Shown here one piece after another: positions 38,301 to 45,547 of a DNA stretch of 64,000 nucleotides (positions are counted from its first letter, which is position 1; every line of letters begins with the position of its first letter). Source of the stretch: an uncultured bacterium (lineage in GTDB: Bacteria > Vulcanimicrobiota > CADAWZ01); NCBI GenBank assembly GCA_949288455.1, contig CASEKF010000015.1:32898-96897 (forward strand), read 5' to 3'. Position numbers and translations under genes: made by a program. The notes under the pieces are model-generated. The model did no database searches and was not told the DNA's origin. It saw only the letters and a list, made by a program, of their open reading frames with translations.

Positions 38301-39225
38301 TCCGCCGGATAAATTAAAGTTTATAGGGGAAACAAACGACGTTGCGAAATATTATATGCAAAGCGACGTTTTTATAATGACTTCTCAAAGCGAAGGCATG
38401 CCGGCGGTAGTTACGGAAGCCATGACCTACGGACTACCGGTAGTAATCATGGAAATACCGGGTCTGGAAGATCTCGTAGTAAACGGAGAAACCGGATATT
38501 CCGTCCCTCAGGACGATATCAAGGGAGCGGCGGAAAAAGTCCTCATGCTTCTGGACGACAAGGAGTTAAGACAGACGATCTCGGCGCGTCAGCAACAACA
38601 TATACAACAATTCTCAATAGACAAAATAGGTCGAAAATGGGAAGAAATTATAAATGCGCTTATTGAAGGCAAACCCATACAACAAATAAACGATTCTAAT
38701 CTTTATCAAAATGAAAAATTTCTGAAAAACATAGTAAAAGAATTTGAACAATACGCTGAAAAAATCGCCGCTATGCCGATAAACGAATTAGACAACCTGG
38801 AACAAGAGGGATATCTCGGAGTTCCGGAGCTCGTAAACGAAGCTTTGAGAACTGAGCTGGAGAATATAAAAAAATCTTGGCAAGCCGAACTGACGTATAT
38901 AAAGAATTCTTGGTCATATAAAATAGGACGATGCATAACAAAGCCTTTAAGTTTTATATACGAGTTTATAAAATTCAGGAACGAGGCCAAAACGGTAGAG
39001 CGTTCAAGTTTATTTAATAAAGCCTGGTATTTAAAAGAAAACCCCGACGTGGCGGAATCCGGAATGAATCCTGCTCTGCATTACGCTCAATTCGGCTGGA
39101 AAGAAGGAAGAGATCCCGGACCCGATTTCAGCTCAAACAGATATTTGGAAGAACGCCCGGACGTAAAATTTGCCGGGATGTGTCCCCTCTTTCACTATGA
39201 AAAATTCGGCAAACGCAATAAATAA
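35311..39225 (+). CDS. Three-domain glycosyltransferase (GT2-GT4-GT4) with shared C-terminal module
   Basis: A 1304-residue cytoplasmic enzyme. Residues 1-235: GT2 domain with VSIVIPVYNGSNYLKYAIDSAL, VINDGSDDDG and the acceptor-side SHDDAYYPEKTEK segment. About 325-690: GT4 domain with FYVHIWQKGGIERVLSIIL and the E-x7-E site in DTEGLPNVLLEAG. About 757-1125: second GT4 domain with FHIFGWQRGGMERALQTL and QSEGMPAVVTEAM. About 1145-1215: helical linker ending NSWSYKIGRCITKPL. About 1230-1304: C-terminal module with WYLKENPDV, HYAQFGWKEGRDPGPDF and YLEERPDV. Three active sites on one chain suggest it adds successive sugars, as in polymerising bacterial O-antigen transferases. The start has AAGGAAG upstream; the preceding gene ends 60 bases earlier. 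Confidence 0.9.
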   Translation: MKNSNPPVSIVIPVYNGSNYLKYAIDSALNQTYKNIEIIVINDGSDDDGKTEKTALSYGNKIKYFKKENGGVATALNLAIEKAQGEYISWLSHDDAYYPEKTEKQIERLQTFGKDAVVISDYEYIDKNGNLIKKVKMKDGIGDNIKAALALGSCPEESVNGCTLLIPKIFFEKYGYFEPELKYTQDYSLWFKIASSEPFIQMPLCLVKSRQHEEQDSKKGNERLTEEVNNLHRRLIDALTAKEAEDFFVKTGSAMTQPLDAYRNAKYYARTASILKKLTEINFKNGRLSAEFTEYLNKIIFKYPSVDFANAFETALRKLDENHDKIKILFYVHIWQKGGIERVLSIILPRLAKRYTIILAYTDKAEAPNKGFSLPENIIKITINDDHDSNIAERLDYLQAVIKADVFVNTTHINKQILQLYESLKPQKIKAIASMNCNYFINYAINGLESNIAEQNKYLPYADAVTWLTKFYLYLYSASHENGIYMPNPLPFQISGRTKKRGKNILAVGRFDDINKRLDLTLEVFKKVLDRHKDAKLTIVGSYDKNAEFPQRNNQTLNVILKKLAIPEENLCFAGERENVDSFYKNADIFIMTSDTEGLPNVLLEAGCFALPSVLFDIPGLEDVIIEGENGFIIDKYDVEGMADKISLLFEDEELFQKMSSQTAALASEFAPDKIIKKWTDLIESLVQGGNASDSGKSAKIQCEITPPTQKYPIQTARQFKLNTELILENKLKTLISHKILNVPGISQNLAEFKIRKKDKPIVMFHIFGWQRGGMERALQTLANYLAKKYEVIIAACPPVAKHGFIPDKDVCFLPIPKYLNIISNLEKLINFIKPDVFIGNNNSLPEFFPIYETLKKLNVKTIAYNHESFFYIYSHDYLYKSALKKLDMLKYADLVLWLTRFSFNAYSLYNGNGCYIPNPNTFSAAQKNEHATNTNSIVAVGRFNDYVKRIDRLLKIFKEILKLRPETVLNVVGQYDLRLKYESGRTIESLIESLEIPPDKLKFIGETNDVAKYYMQSDVFIMTSQSEGMPAVVTEAMTYGLPVVIMEIPGLEDLVVNGETGYSVPQDDIKGAAEKVLMLLDDKELRQTISARQQQHIQQFSIDKIGRKWEEIINALIEGKPIQQINDSNLYQNEKFLKNIVKEFEQYAEKIAAMPINELDNLEQEGYLGVPELVNEALRTELENIKKSWQAELTYIKNSWSYKIGRCITKPLSFIYEFIKFRNEAKTVERSSLFNKAWYLKENPDVAESGMNPALHYAQFGWKEGRDPGPDFSSNRYLEERPDVKFAGMCPLFHYEKFGKRNK

Positions 39226-39283
39226 CACGATATAATTAAACAAACGCGCAAAAAACTAATCTTTCAAAAAAGGACGCGGAATT

Positions 39284-40318
39284 ATGAACGATATATTTAA
39301 GGATAAAACCCTAATGATCACAGGAGGAACGGGCTCTTTCGGGAACGCCGTTCTAAAACGCTTTTTACAAACCGATATAAAAGAAATACGCATTTTCTCA
39401 AGAGACGAAAAAAAACAGGACGATATGAGAAACCTCTATAAAAACGACAAAATAAAATTTTTTATAGGCGACGTCAGAGATTATCAAAGCGTAAAAAGCG
39501 CGATGTTCGGAGTAGATTACGTTTTTCAAGCCGCGGCTCTTAAACAAGTGCCTTCATGCGAATTTTTTCCAATGGAAGCCGTCCGAACAAATATTATGGG
39601 GACGGAAAACGTACTCAACGCCGCTATTGAAAACAATATAAAAAAAGTGATATGTTTATCTACCGATAAAGCGGTCTATCCCATAAACGCGATGGGAATG
39701 TCAAAAGCTCTAATGGAAAAAGTCGCTATATCAAAATCGCGAAACGTTTCCGGCACGACTATAGCCGTAACGCGGTACGGAAACGTAATGGCTTCCAGAG
39801 GCTCGGTTATACCTTTATTTACGAAACAAATCAAAAGCAATTCTCCAATAACCGTAACGGATCCGCATATGACAAGATTTATGATGTCGTTGGACGACGC
39901 CATAGATCTAGTTCTATTCGCCTATAAGAACGCGAAAGGAGGAGAAATTTTCGTTCAAAAAGCTCCCGCTTCGACAATAAACGATCTGGCTCTGGCTATG
40001 AAGGAAATTTTCAGTTCGCATGTTCCGATAAAATGCATAGGAACAAGACATGGCGAAAAATTATATGAAACTCTGCTTACGAGGGAAGAAAAAGTAAAAG
40101 CTAAGGATTTAGGAAATTACTTTATGGTTCCGCCCGATTCCAGGGACTTAAACTACGGGAAATATTTTGTAAACGGGGAAACGGTCATAACTCAGGCGGA
40201 CGACTACAATTCTCACAACACAAGACGTTTATCGCTAAGCGAAACGGCGGAGCTTCTGAAAAAACTCGACTATATACGCCAAGAACTATCAGGCGAACCG
40301 CACGACGAGGGGTATTAA
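39284..40318 (+). CDS. capE: UDP-GlcNAc 4,6-dehydratase/5-epimerase, CapE/FnlA/WbjB type
   Basis: A 344-residue SDR enzyme starting UDP-N-acetyl-6-deoxy-L-hexosamine synthesis from UDP-GlcNAc. Motifs: ITGGTGSFGNAVLKRFL (NADP-binding, about 13-29), RIFSRDEKKQDDMRN, AAALKQVPSCEFFPMEAVRTN, catalytic STDKA followed by a methionine-type M-x-x-x-K site (GMSKALMEK in place of YxxxK), RYGNVMASRGSVIPLF, and TRHGEKLYETLLTREE. The M-x3-K replacement and the QVPSCEFFP phrase are specific to the CapE/FnlA/WbjB branch, distinguishing it from PglF and PseB. Four bases separate it from the 2-epimerase gene. AAAGGACGCGG precedes the start. Confidence 0.94.
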   Translation: MNDIFKDKTLMITGGTGSFGNAVLKRFLQTDIKEIRIFSRDEKKQDDMRNLYKNDKIKFFIGDVRDYQSVKSAMFGVDYVFQAAALKQVPSCEFFPMEAVRTNIMGTENVLNAAIENNIKKVICLSTDKAVYPINAMGMSKALMEKVAISKSRNVSGTTIAVTRYGNVMASRGSVIPLFTKQIKSNSPITVTDPHMTRFMMSLDDAIDLVLFAYKNAKGGEIFVQKAPASTINDLALAMKEIFSSHVPIKCIGTRHGEKLYETLLTREEKVKAKDLGNYFMVPPDSRDLNYGKYFVNGETVITQADDYNSHNTRRLSLSETAELLKKLDYIRQELSGEPHDEGY

Positions 40319-40322
40319 TAAA

Positions 40323-41441
40323 ATGAAAGTAACGACTATGGTAGGAACCAGACCCGAAATAATCAAACTCAGCTGCGTCATAGAAGCTCTGGATAAATAT
40401 ACGGAACACACTCTGGTTCACACGGGACAAAATTACGACTATGAATTAAACGGCATTTTTTTTGAAGAAATGGGGATAAGAAAACCGGACGCATTCCTTG
40501 AAGCCGCCGGGACAAACGCCGCGGAAACAATCGGAAACGTCATAATTAAATCGGACGAATTTTTGCGAAAGGAAAAACCGGACGCGTTTCTCATATACGG
40601 AGATACAAATTCTTGTCTATCCGTAATATCGGCAAAAAGGCTGCATATCCCCGTATTTCATATGGAAGCCGGCAACAGATGTTTCGATCAACGCGTTCCG
40701 GAAGAAATCAACAGGAAAATAGTAGATCATTTAAGCGATATCAACATGACGATAACCGAGCATGCCAGACAATATCTCATACGGGAAGGAATTTCCCCCG
40801 AAACCGTGATAAAAGTCGGTTCCGGTATGAAAGAAGTCTTGATAAAACAAAAAGCCAACATAGAAAAAAGCGACGTTTTAAAGAAATTGTCTCTAACTCC
40901 CGGAGATTACTTTGTCGCCAGCGCTCACAGGGAGGAAAATACCGACTATCAAGACAACTTCCAAAATCTTTTGGAATCCCTTGAGGCTCTCGCCGCTACG
41001 TATAATAAAAGAATAATTTTTTCCACTCATCCCAGAACGAGAAAACTTCTGGACAAACTTAATATAAAACTAAACCCTCTTATAGAATTTCTTAAACCGT
41101 TAAGCTTCGCGGATTATATCAAGCTGCAGCGGAATTCCCGATGCGTCGTATCGGACAGCGGCACGATCACCGAAGAAGCGTCCGTTTTAAAATTTCCGGC
41201 CGTAATGATAAGAAACGCTCATGAGAGGCCTGAAGGAATGGACGAAGGAACGCTGATAATGTGCGGTTTAAAAAAGGAAAGCGTACTAAAGGCGGTAGAG
41301 ACGGCAGCCTCTCTTCATGCAGTCGCCGCGCCGGCAACGGTTAAAGATTACGATACCGACTGCGTCTCTTCCAAAGTAGTTAAAATAATAATGAGTTATA
41401 CGGAATATATCGAAAGAACAGTATGGAAAAAAATGAGGTAA
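40323..41441 (+). CDS. wecB: UDP-N-acetylhexosamine 2-epimerase, WecB/CapG/FnlC type
   Basis: A 372-residue non-hydrolysing 2-epimerase of the GT-B-like fold. VGTRPEIIKLSCVIEAL (about 6-22), HTGQNYDYELNGIFFEEM, IYGDTNSCLSVISAK, HMEAGNRCFDQRVPEEINRKIVDH (active-site region) and ASAHREENTDY are typical; the late SDSGTITEEAS and RNAHERPEGMDEGT match the CapG/FnlC/WbjD branch, which acts on the 6-deoxy-L-sugar nucleotide rather than UDP-GlcNAc. It sits between the dehydratase and the reductase, so epimerisation is likely at C2 of the product made by these neighbours. Four-base spacing on each side indicates one operon. Confidence 0.93.
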   Translation: MKVTTMVGTRPEIIKLSCVIEALDKYTEHTLVHTGQNYDYELNGIFFEEMGIRKPDAFLEAAGTNAAETIGNVIIKSDEFLRKEKPDAFLIYGDTNSCLSVISAKRLHIPVFHMEAGNRCFDQRVPEEINRKIVDHLSDINMTITEHARQYLIREGISPETVIKVGSGMKEVLIKQKANIEKSDVLKKLSLTPGDYFVASAHREENTDYQDNFQNLLESLEALAATYNKRIIFSTHPRTRKLLDKLNIKLNPLIEFLKPLSFADYIKLQRNSRCVVSDSGTITEEASVLKFPAVMIRNAHERPEGMDEGTLIMCGLKKESVLKAVETAASLHAVAAPATVKDYDTDCVSSKVVKIIMSYTEYIERTVWKKMR

Positions 41442-41445
41442 AAAG

Positions 41446-42297
41446 ATGAAAATAGCGGTTTTAGGAGCCACCGGAATGGCCGGACACGTCATCTCGATTT
41501 TTTTTAAAGAAAAAGCTGCGGAAGTTTACGAAACGTCAAGAAGCGTTCGAGAAGCTCCCGGATCTAAACGGATAGACGCGACCGATTCCGAATCGCTTAT
41601 AAATTGGCTTAAAGAAATAAATCCCGACGTTATTGTTAACGCTATCGGGCTATTACAAAAAGCTTGTTCGGAACGACCGGATCTTGCGATTAAAATAAAT
41701 TCTTATCTTCCTCAAAAATTAGCTTTTGAATTTAAAAAAGCAAAAGCCAAAATAATTCACCTGAGCACCGACTGCGTTTTTTCGGGCAAAAACGCGCCTT
41801 ATAAAGAAGATTCTTTTAAAGACGGAGACACTTTGTACGACAGAACCAAAGCTCTGGGAGAAATAATCAACGATAAAGATTTGACTTTAAGAATGTCAAT
41901 TATAGGTCCGGATATAACTCCTGAAGGAACCGGGCTTTTCAACTGGTTCTGTAAACAAACGGGAACAATTAACGGATACGCTAAATGTTTTTGGAACGGA
42001 ATCACTACGATAGAGCTGGCTAAAGCTATCGAAGCGGCTATAAAACAAAACGTAACCGGCCTGTATAATCTAGTTCCTAAATTTAATATATCAAAATATG
42101 AATTGCTTCTGCTTTTTAAAACTGTTTTTAACAGGCAAGACGTGGAAATTATTCCGTCTGAAATAGTTAACGTAAATAAAACTTTAATAAATACAAGAAC
42201 AGATTTTAATTACTCTATTCCCTCTTACAAAACCATGATAAAAGAAATGGCGGAATGGATAAATTACCATAAAGATTTATATTATTTCGCAAAATAA
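41446..42297 (+). CDS. RmlD-type SDR reductase, probable 4-keto-6-deoxyhexosamine reductase
   Basis: A 283-residue NAD(P)-binding protein of the RmlD/SDR type. GATGMAGHVISIFF gives the dinucleotide loop (8-21), NAIGLLQKACSERPDLAIKINSYLP the middle region, HLSTDCVFSGKNAPYKE the active-site serine segment, and YDRTKALGE the catalytic Y-x3-K. The phrase STDxVFxG and YxRTKxxGE are those of RmlD. In CapE/WbjB pathways the C4 reductase is either a CapF/WbjC type with a fused cupin (giving L-FucNAc) or a RmlD-like WbvR type (giving L-RhaNAc/L-QuiNAc); this protein resembles the latter. The next gene is a separate cupin. Start four bases after the epimerase gene. Confidence 0.82.
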   Translation: MKIAVLGATGMAGHVISIFFKEKAAEVYETSRSVREAPGSKRIDATDSESLINWLKEINPDVIVNAIGLLQKACSERPDLAIKINSYLPQKLAFEFKKAKAKIIHLSTDCVFSGKNAPYKEDSFKDGDTLYDRTKALGEIINDKDLTLRMSIIGPDITPEGTGLFNWFCKQTGTINGYAKCFWNGITTIELAKAIEAAIKQNVTGLYNLVPKFNISKYELLLLFKTVFNRQDVEIIPSEIVNVNKTLINTRTDFNYSIPSYKTMIKEMAEWINYHKDLYYFAK

Positions 42298-42307
42298 AGG
42301 ATCAAAA

Positions 42308-42742
42308 ATGGAAAAACCTTACTTAATAGAAGGCGGAATCTTCAAAGACGAAAGAGGCGTAATTGCTCATGTAAACGCCTTTGACTTCAGTTCCGTAAAA
42401 CGTTTTTACACAATAGAAAATACTTCCCGTAAAACTATAAGGGCGTGGCAGGGACACATTGAAGAGCGAAAATTTTTTTACGCGATAAAAGGCAAATTCT
42501 ATATAGCATACGTTAAAATAGACAATTGGGAAAACCCTTCGAAAGATCTGAAAGCAGAATGCAAAATCCTTTCCGATCTCAAAAGCGAAATTCTGTATAT
42601 ACCGGCAGGCTACGCCAACGGCATAAAAGCTTTGGAAGAAAATTCAAAACTACTGGTTTTTTCAACTCTAAGCATTGAAGAAGCCGTTAAAGAAAAAATA
42701 AGATACGATAAGAATTTATGGGTAAATTGGGAAACGCTATGA
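42308..42742 (+). CDS. Stand-alone cupin, WxcM-like/sugar epimerase-like
   Basis: A 144-residue cupin of the WxcM-like/RmlC-related group. GGIFKDERGVIAHVNAF recalls the FxDxRG start of RmlC, RAWQGHIEERKFFYAIKGKFYIAYV is the beta-barrel core (with a histidine where RmlC has LRGLHFQ), and LYIPAGYANGIKAL replaces PAGFAHGF, so the catalytic His-Asp dyad is not fully conserved. Candidate roles: C3 epimerase or ketoisomerase on the 4-keto sugar of the preceding enzymes, like the C-terminal cupin of CapF but encoded separately, or a WxcM/FdtA-like ketoisomerase for an amino sugar. It is ten bases after the reductase and overlaps the methyltransferase start. Confidence 0.7.
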   Translation: MEKPYLIEGGIFKDERGVIAHVNAFDFSSVKRFYTIENTSRKTIRAWQGHIEERKFFYAIKGKFYIAYVKIDNWENPSKDLKAECKILSDLKSEILYIPAGYANGIKALEENSKLLVFSTLSIEEAVKEKIRYDKNLWVNWETL

Positions 42743-43881
42743 TATATAAATATACTTCCGACTCTTTTTTCAGGGAAATAAAACTGTTTTTCCACGATGC
42801 GGAAACCGTATTGGATATAGGCTGCGGAGTGCGGCCGTGTTTGGATATTATTCCCAAAACTCATATTTGCCTGGATCCCAGCAAAGAATATATGGATATT
42901 CTGAAATCTTGTCATCCTAAAAATACTCAATACATATTTTTAAATACGGACGCGTTAACAGGATTAAAAACCTTTGCCGATCTAAGCGTAGATACAGTTT
43001 TGGCTCTGGATCTAATAGAACATCTTAAGAAAGAAGACGGATTTGAGCTTTTAAAAGAAGCGGATAGAGTAGCTAAAAAACAAATTATATTTTTTACGCC
43101 TTTAGGCTTCGTTTCAAACGAACAAACAGACTCGGATACCGACGCATGGGGACTTCATGGAAAAGAACTGCAAAAACACAGAAGCGGTTGGCTCCCCGAG
43201 GATTTCGGCGACGCCTATGATTTTCATATCTGCGAAACGCTGTACAAGAAAGAAACTCATACGGCTAAGGTAGATAAAGATTTCGGAGCGTTTTACGCAA
43301 TTAAAAATAAATTCTATAAAGAAACCTCTCCCCTTCCCGAAACTCCGTTATTCGTTAAAGAAGCGGCTCAGAAACAAGAGCCGAATTTTTATGACAAAAT
43401 TCTGCAAAGCAAGGAAGCGCAAATTAAAAATCAAAACGAACTACTTAAAAATCAAAATGAACAGATTAAAAATCAAAGCGAACAGATTAAAATTCTAAAC
43501 GAACAGATCAAAAATCAAAACGAACAATTAGAGAAAATAAATTTATCATTAGCAATAATACGAAAACATCCGTACTTCAAACTACGACGGCTAGCTAAAA
43601 AATATATTATCAGGCCTATAAAAAGTCTAATAAACGACGAAGTAAAAACGGTAAGCAATTCCGCGTTTTTCAATAAAAAATGGTATCTTGAAGAATATGA
43701 CGACGTAAGAAAAGCTAGTATGGATCCCGCGAAACATTACGTTAAATTCGGGTGGAAAGAAGGAAGAAATCCCGGGCCCGACTTTAACGGCGAAGACTAC
43801 CTCGATAAAAGACCCGACGTGCGGGAAGAAGAAATGTGCCCTCTGTATCACTATGAAAAATTCGGAAAATACGAAATATAA
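42739..43881 (+). CDS. SAM-dependent methyltransferase with coiled coil and shared C-terminal module
   Basis: A 380-residue protein. Residues about 1-190: class I methyltransferase with motif I VLDIGCGVRPCLDI (about 24-37) and a later LALDLIEHLKKEDG segment. About 228-275: coiled coil of heptads of the form QIKNQNE. About 305-380: the C-terminal module with WYLEEYDDV, HYVKFGWKEGRNPGPDF and YLDKRPDV, shared with the 33301 and 35311 glycosyltransferases. In-frame ATG 42718 exists, but the ATG at 42739 overlaps the cupin stop as ATGA and has GGGA upstream, so it is preferred. The methyltransferase plus coiled coil recalls WbdD, which caps and measures O-antigen chains; that analogy is inference. 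It closes the plus-strand locus, 13 bases from the convergent 43895 gene. Confidence 0.82.
   Translation: MIYKYTSDSFFREIKLFFHDAETVLDIGCGVRPCLDIIPKTHICLDPSKEYMDILKSCHPKNTQYIFLNTDALTGLKTFADLSVDTVLALDLIEHLKKEDGFELLKEADRVAKKQIIFFTPLGFVSNEQTDSDTDAWGLHGKELQKHRSGWLPEDFGDAYDFHICETLYKKETHTAKVDKDFGAFYAIKNKFYKETSPLPETPLFVKEAAQKQEPNFYDKILQSKEAQIKNQNELLKNQNEQIKNQSEQIKILNEQIKNQNEQLEKINLSLAIIRKHPYFKLRRLAKKYIIRPIKSLINDEVKTVSNSAFFNKKWYLEEYDDVRKASMDPAKHYVKFGWKEGRNPGPDFNGEDYLDKRPDVREEEMCPLYHYEKFGKYEI
43420..43524 (+). repeat. Five tandem 21-bp repeats encoding a coiled coil
   Basis: Five imperfect copies of a 21-base unit, with a degenerate sixth to 43545, encode heptads QIKNQNE, LLKNQNE, QIKNQSE, QIKILNE and QIKNQNE in the methyltransferase. 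The unit length is exactly one heptad, so copy-number change would alter coiled-coil length without shifting the frame. Confidence 0.8.
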
Positions 43882-43894
43882 AACGTTTTGAATT

Positions 43895-44677
43895 TTAGGG
43901 GTTATATTTTCCAAATAAATTTAAGACCAAAATTTTCATAAGTTCAAAATTTCCTTTAAAAAAAGAAATTTTAGTAGGAGTCTTGCCGGTTTTAGGATAT
44001 TCCCGCGATACGGGAATTTCGCAAACCTTCATGTTAAGCTGGGACGCTCTGGAAGATAAATACGCTAAAAGTTCGTAACCCGAAAAAATATCTCGCAAAG
44101 GTTGTACTCTTTCGTCTTGAAGGTAAGCGGACGAATATCCTCTATAAGCGTTGGTAGTATCCGTAAAGCGTTTGCCTGCGGTTAGGGAAATAATAGGAGC
44201 ATGGATCAACCTCACGGCTAAATAACGTATCCAAGGAGTATTTACGGCTCGGCCGCCTTGTATAAATCTTGAGCCTTGTATAAAATCATAGCCTTCCCGT
44301 AATTTTTCAACGAATAAAGGCACGTCTTCCACGCTGTCTTTATTGTTTCCGTCTATAGTTATAATGCCGTTATATCCTCTTTTAAGGGCCCAGCTTATGC
44401 CCATTCTTAGCTGAGCTCCCTGTTTCCCCGCGTCTTCTTTGACAAGAAGAGCGTTGACTCCATACTTTTTTAACGCGACTTCGTCCGTAGAGCCGTCCGA
44501 AGATCCTCCGTCGCATATAACCATATCGACTTTTTCATGAATTCCTTTAACAAAGGCCCGTTCAAGTTCCTTATGAATGCGATCTCCTTCGTTAATTATA
44601 GGAATTAAAACGCAATAATCATTTTTTTTAGCTTCGTATTCGTACTTTTTGTATTTAGGAACTCCGCTCTCCGTCAT
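43895..44677 (-). CDS. Glycosyltransferase family 2, dolichol-phosphate-mannosyltransferase-like
   Basis: A 260-residue GT-A enzyme with no membrane helices. CVLIPIINEGDRIHKELERAF (about 22-42) opens the fold, VDMVICDGGSSDGSTDEVAL supplies the donor-binding strand, IITIDGNNKDSVEDVPLF replaces the DAD/DxD loop, and GSRFIQGGRAVNTP follows. This is the DPM1/GtrB type that charges a polyprenyl phosphate or directs a sugar to a glycan, though the DGN in place of DxD is less usual. It overlaps the 44674 gene by four bases (ATGA), so the two are coupled. It ends the minus-strand cluster, tail to tail with the plus-strand locus. Confidence 0.85.
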   Translation of the reverse strand: MTESGVPKYKKYEYEAKKNDYCVLIPIINEGDRIHKELERAFVKGIHEKVDMVICDGGSSDGSTDEVALKKYGVNALLVKEDAGKQGAQLRMGISWALKRGYNGIITIDGNNKDSVEDVPLFVEKLREGYDFIQGSRFIQGGRAVNTPWIRYLAVRLIHAPIISLTAGKRFTDTTNAYRGYSSAYLQDERVQPLRDIFSGYELLAYLSSRASQLNMKVCEIPVSREYPKTGKTPTKISFFKGNFELMKILVLNLFGKYNP

Positions 44678-45462
44678 GCAAAAATCTCCGTTAAATAATC
44701 TATCGTCCTCTCAAGCTCCGATAATTCGTCGACTCTTCCCATTTCAAGAGATACGAAACCTCCGTAGTCTGCGCGGTTTAAAATATCGGCTAATTCTTTA
44801 TGAAGATTTCGTTTTCGTATAATTTTAAGGTTAGGCTCGCTAATATGAACATGATTTACTAAAGAAGAATTTTCATATATCACATCTAAAGTTTCTTCGT
44901 TAGCTATAACCGTTCCTAAGTCAAGATTCAATTTAAAACCTGCCGAATCGACCAGTTTTATCAGTCTCAAAGCGTCTTCCGTAAAATTAATATAATTAGT
45001 GCCGTAAATAGCCGGATTAGCCTCCATGCCAATAACCGTTTTTTTAGAAAACGCGTAATCGCCAAGTTTTTTAAAAAAAGACAGCGCCGATTCCGAGTCA
45101 GCTCCAGGAGGCATATTTCTATTTTTCGGGCATCCGAAAACAATATTTCCGCAGTTTACGGCCGCGGCAAAATCTATGGCTCTTTTAGCGTAAGAATATA
45201 AAAAGCCGCGTTCTTCAGGCGAAGAAAACATATTTTCCTTTCTGGCGAACCATATAGACTGCATAGAAGAAATATCCAAATTATATTCGGCTTTTAACTT
45301 GTAAGAAAACTTCTTGGCTTCGTCTAAACGCGAATACGGATCTTCCGGAAATATTCTGGTCGGAGCTATTTCAAGACCCCGGATACTTTTTTTCTTAAGA
45401 ATACCATATACTTTTTCGTCAAATTCAGAACTCCACGCAATGTTAGATACGGATATTTTCAC
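44674..45462 (-). CDS. Sugar phosphate isomerase/epimerase-like TIM-barrel protein
   Basis: A 262-residue AP-endonuclease-2/xylose-isomerase-like TIM barrel. KISVSNIAWSSEFDEKVYGIL opens it, GLEIAPTRIFP is the first barrel strand, IGMEANPAIYGTNYINF carries a metal-ligand E, LDLGTVIANEETLDVIYENS a D ligand and VNHVHISEPNL an H ligand, with SLEM near the end. Such proteins in glycan clusters have uncertain substrate; they epimerise or isomerise sugars. The longest frame starts at 45507, but GGAGGAG precedes the GTG at 45462 by four bases and gives a normal barrel N-terminus, so GTG is chosen. Confidence 0.82.
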   Translation of the reverse strand: MKISVSNIAWSSEFDEKVYGILKKKSIRGLEIAPTRIFPEDPYSRLDEAKKFSYKLKAEYNLDISSMQSIWFARKENMFSSPEERGFLYSYAKRAIDFAAAVNCGNIVFGCPKNRNMPPGADSESALSFFKKLGDYAFSKKTVIGMEANPAIYGTNYINFTEDALRLIKLVDSAGFKLNLDLGTVIANEETLDVIYENSSLVNHVHISEPNLKIIRKRNLHKELADILNRADYGGFVSLEMGRVDELSELERTIDYLTEIFA

Positions 45463-45547
45463 GATGCTCCTCCGGTTTAACAAATATTTGCGGCATAGAA
45501 ACGACAATCGACTTCAGTCTAGAGCGACGAACAACTTAAATTTACGT

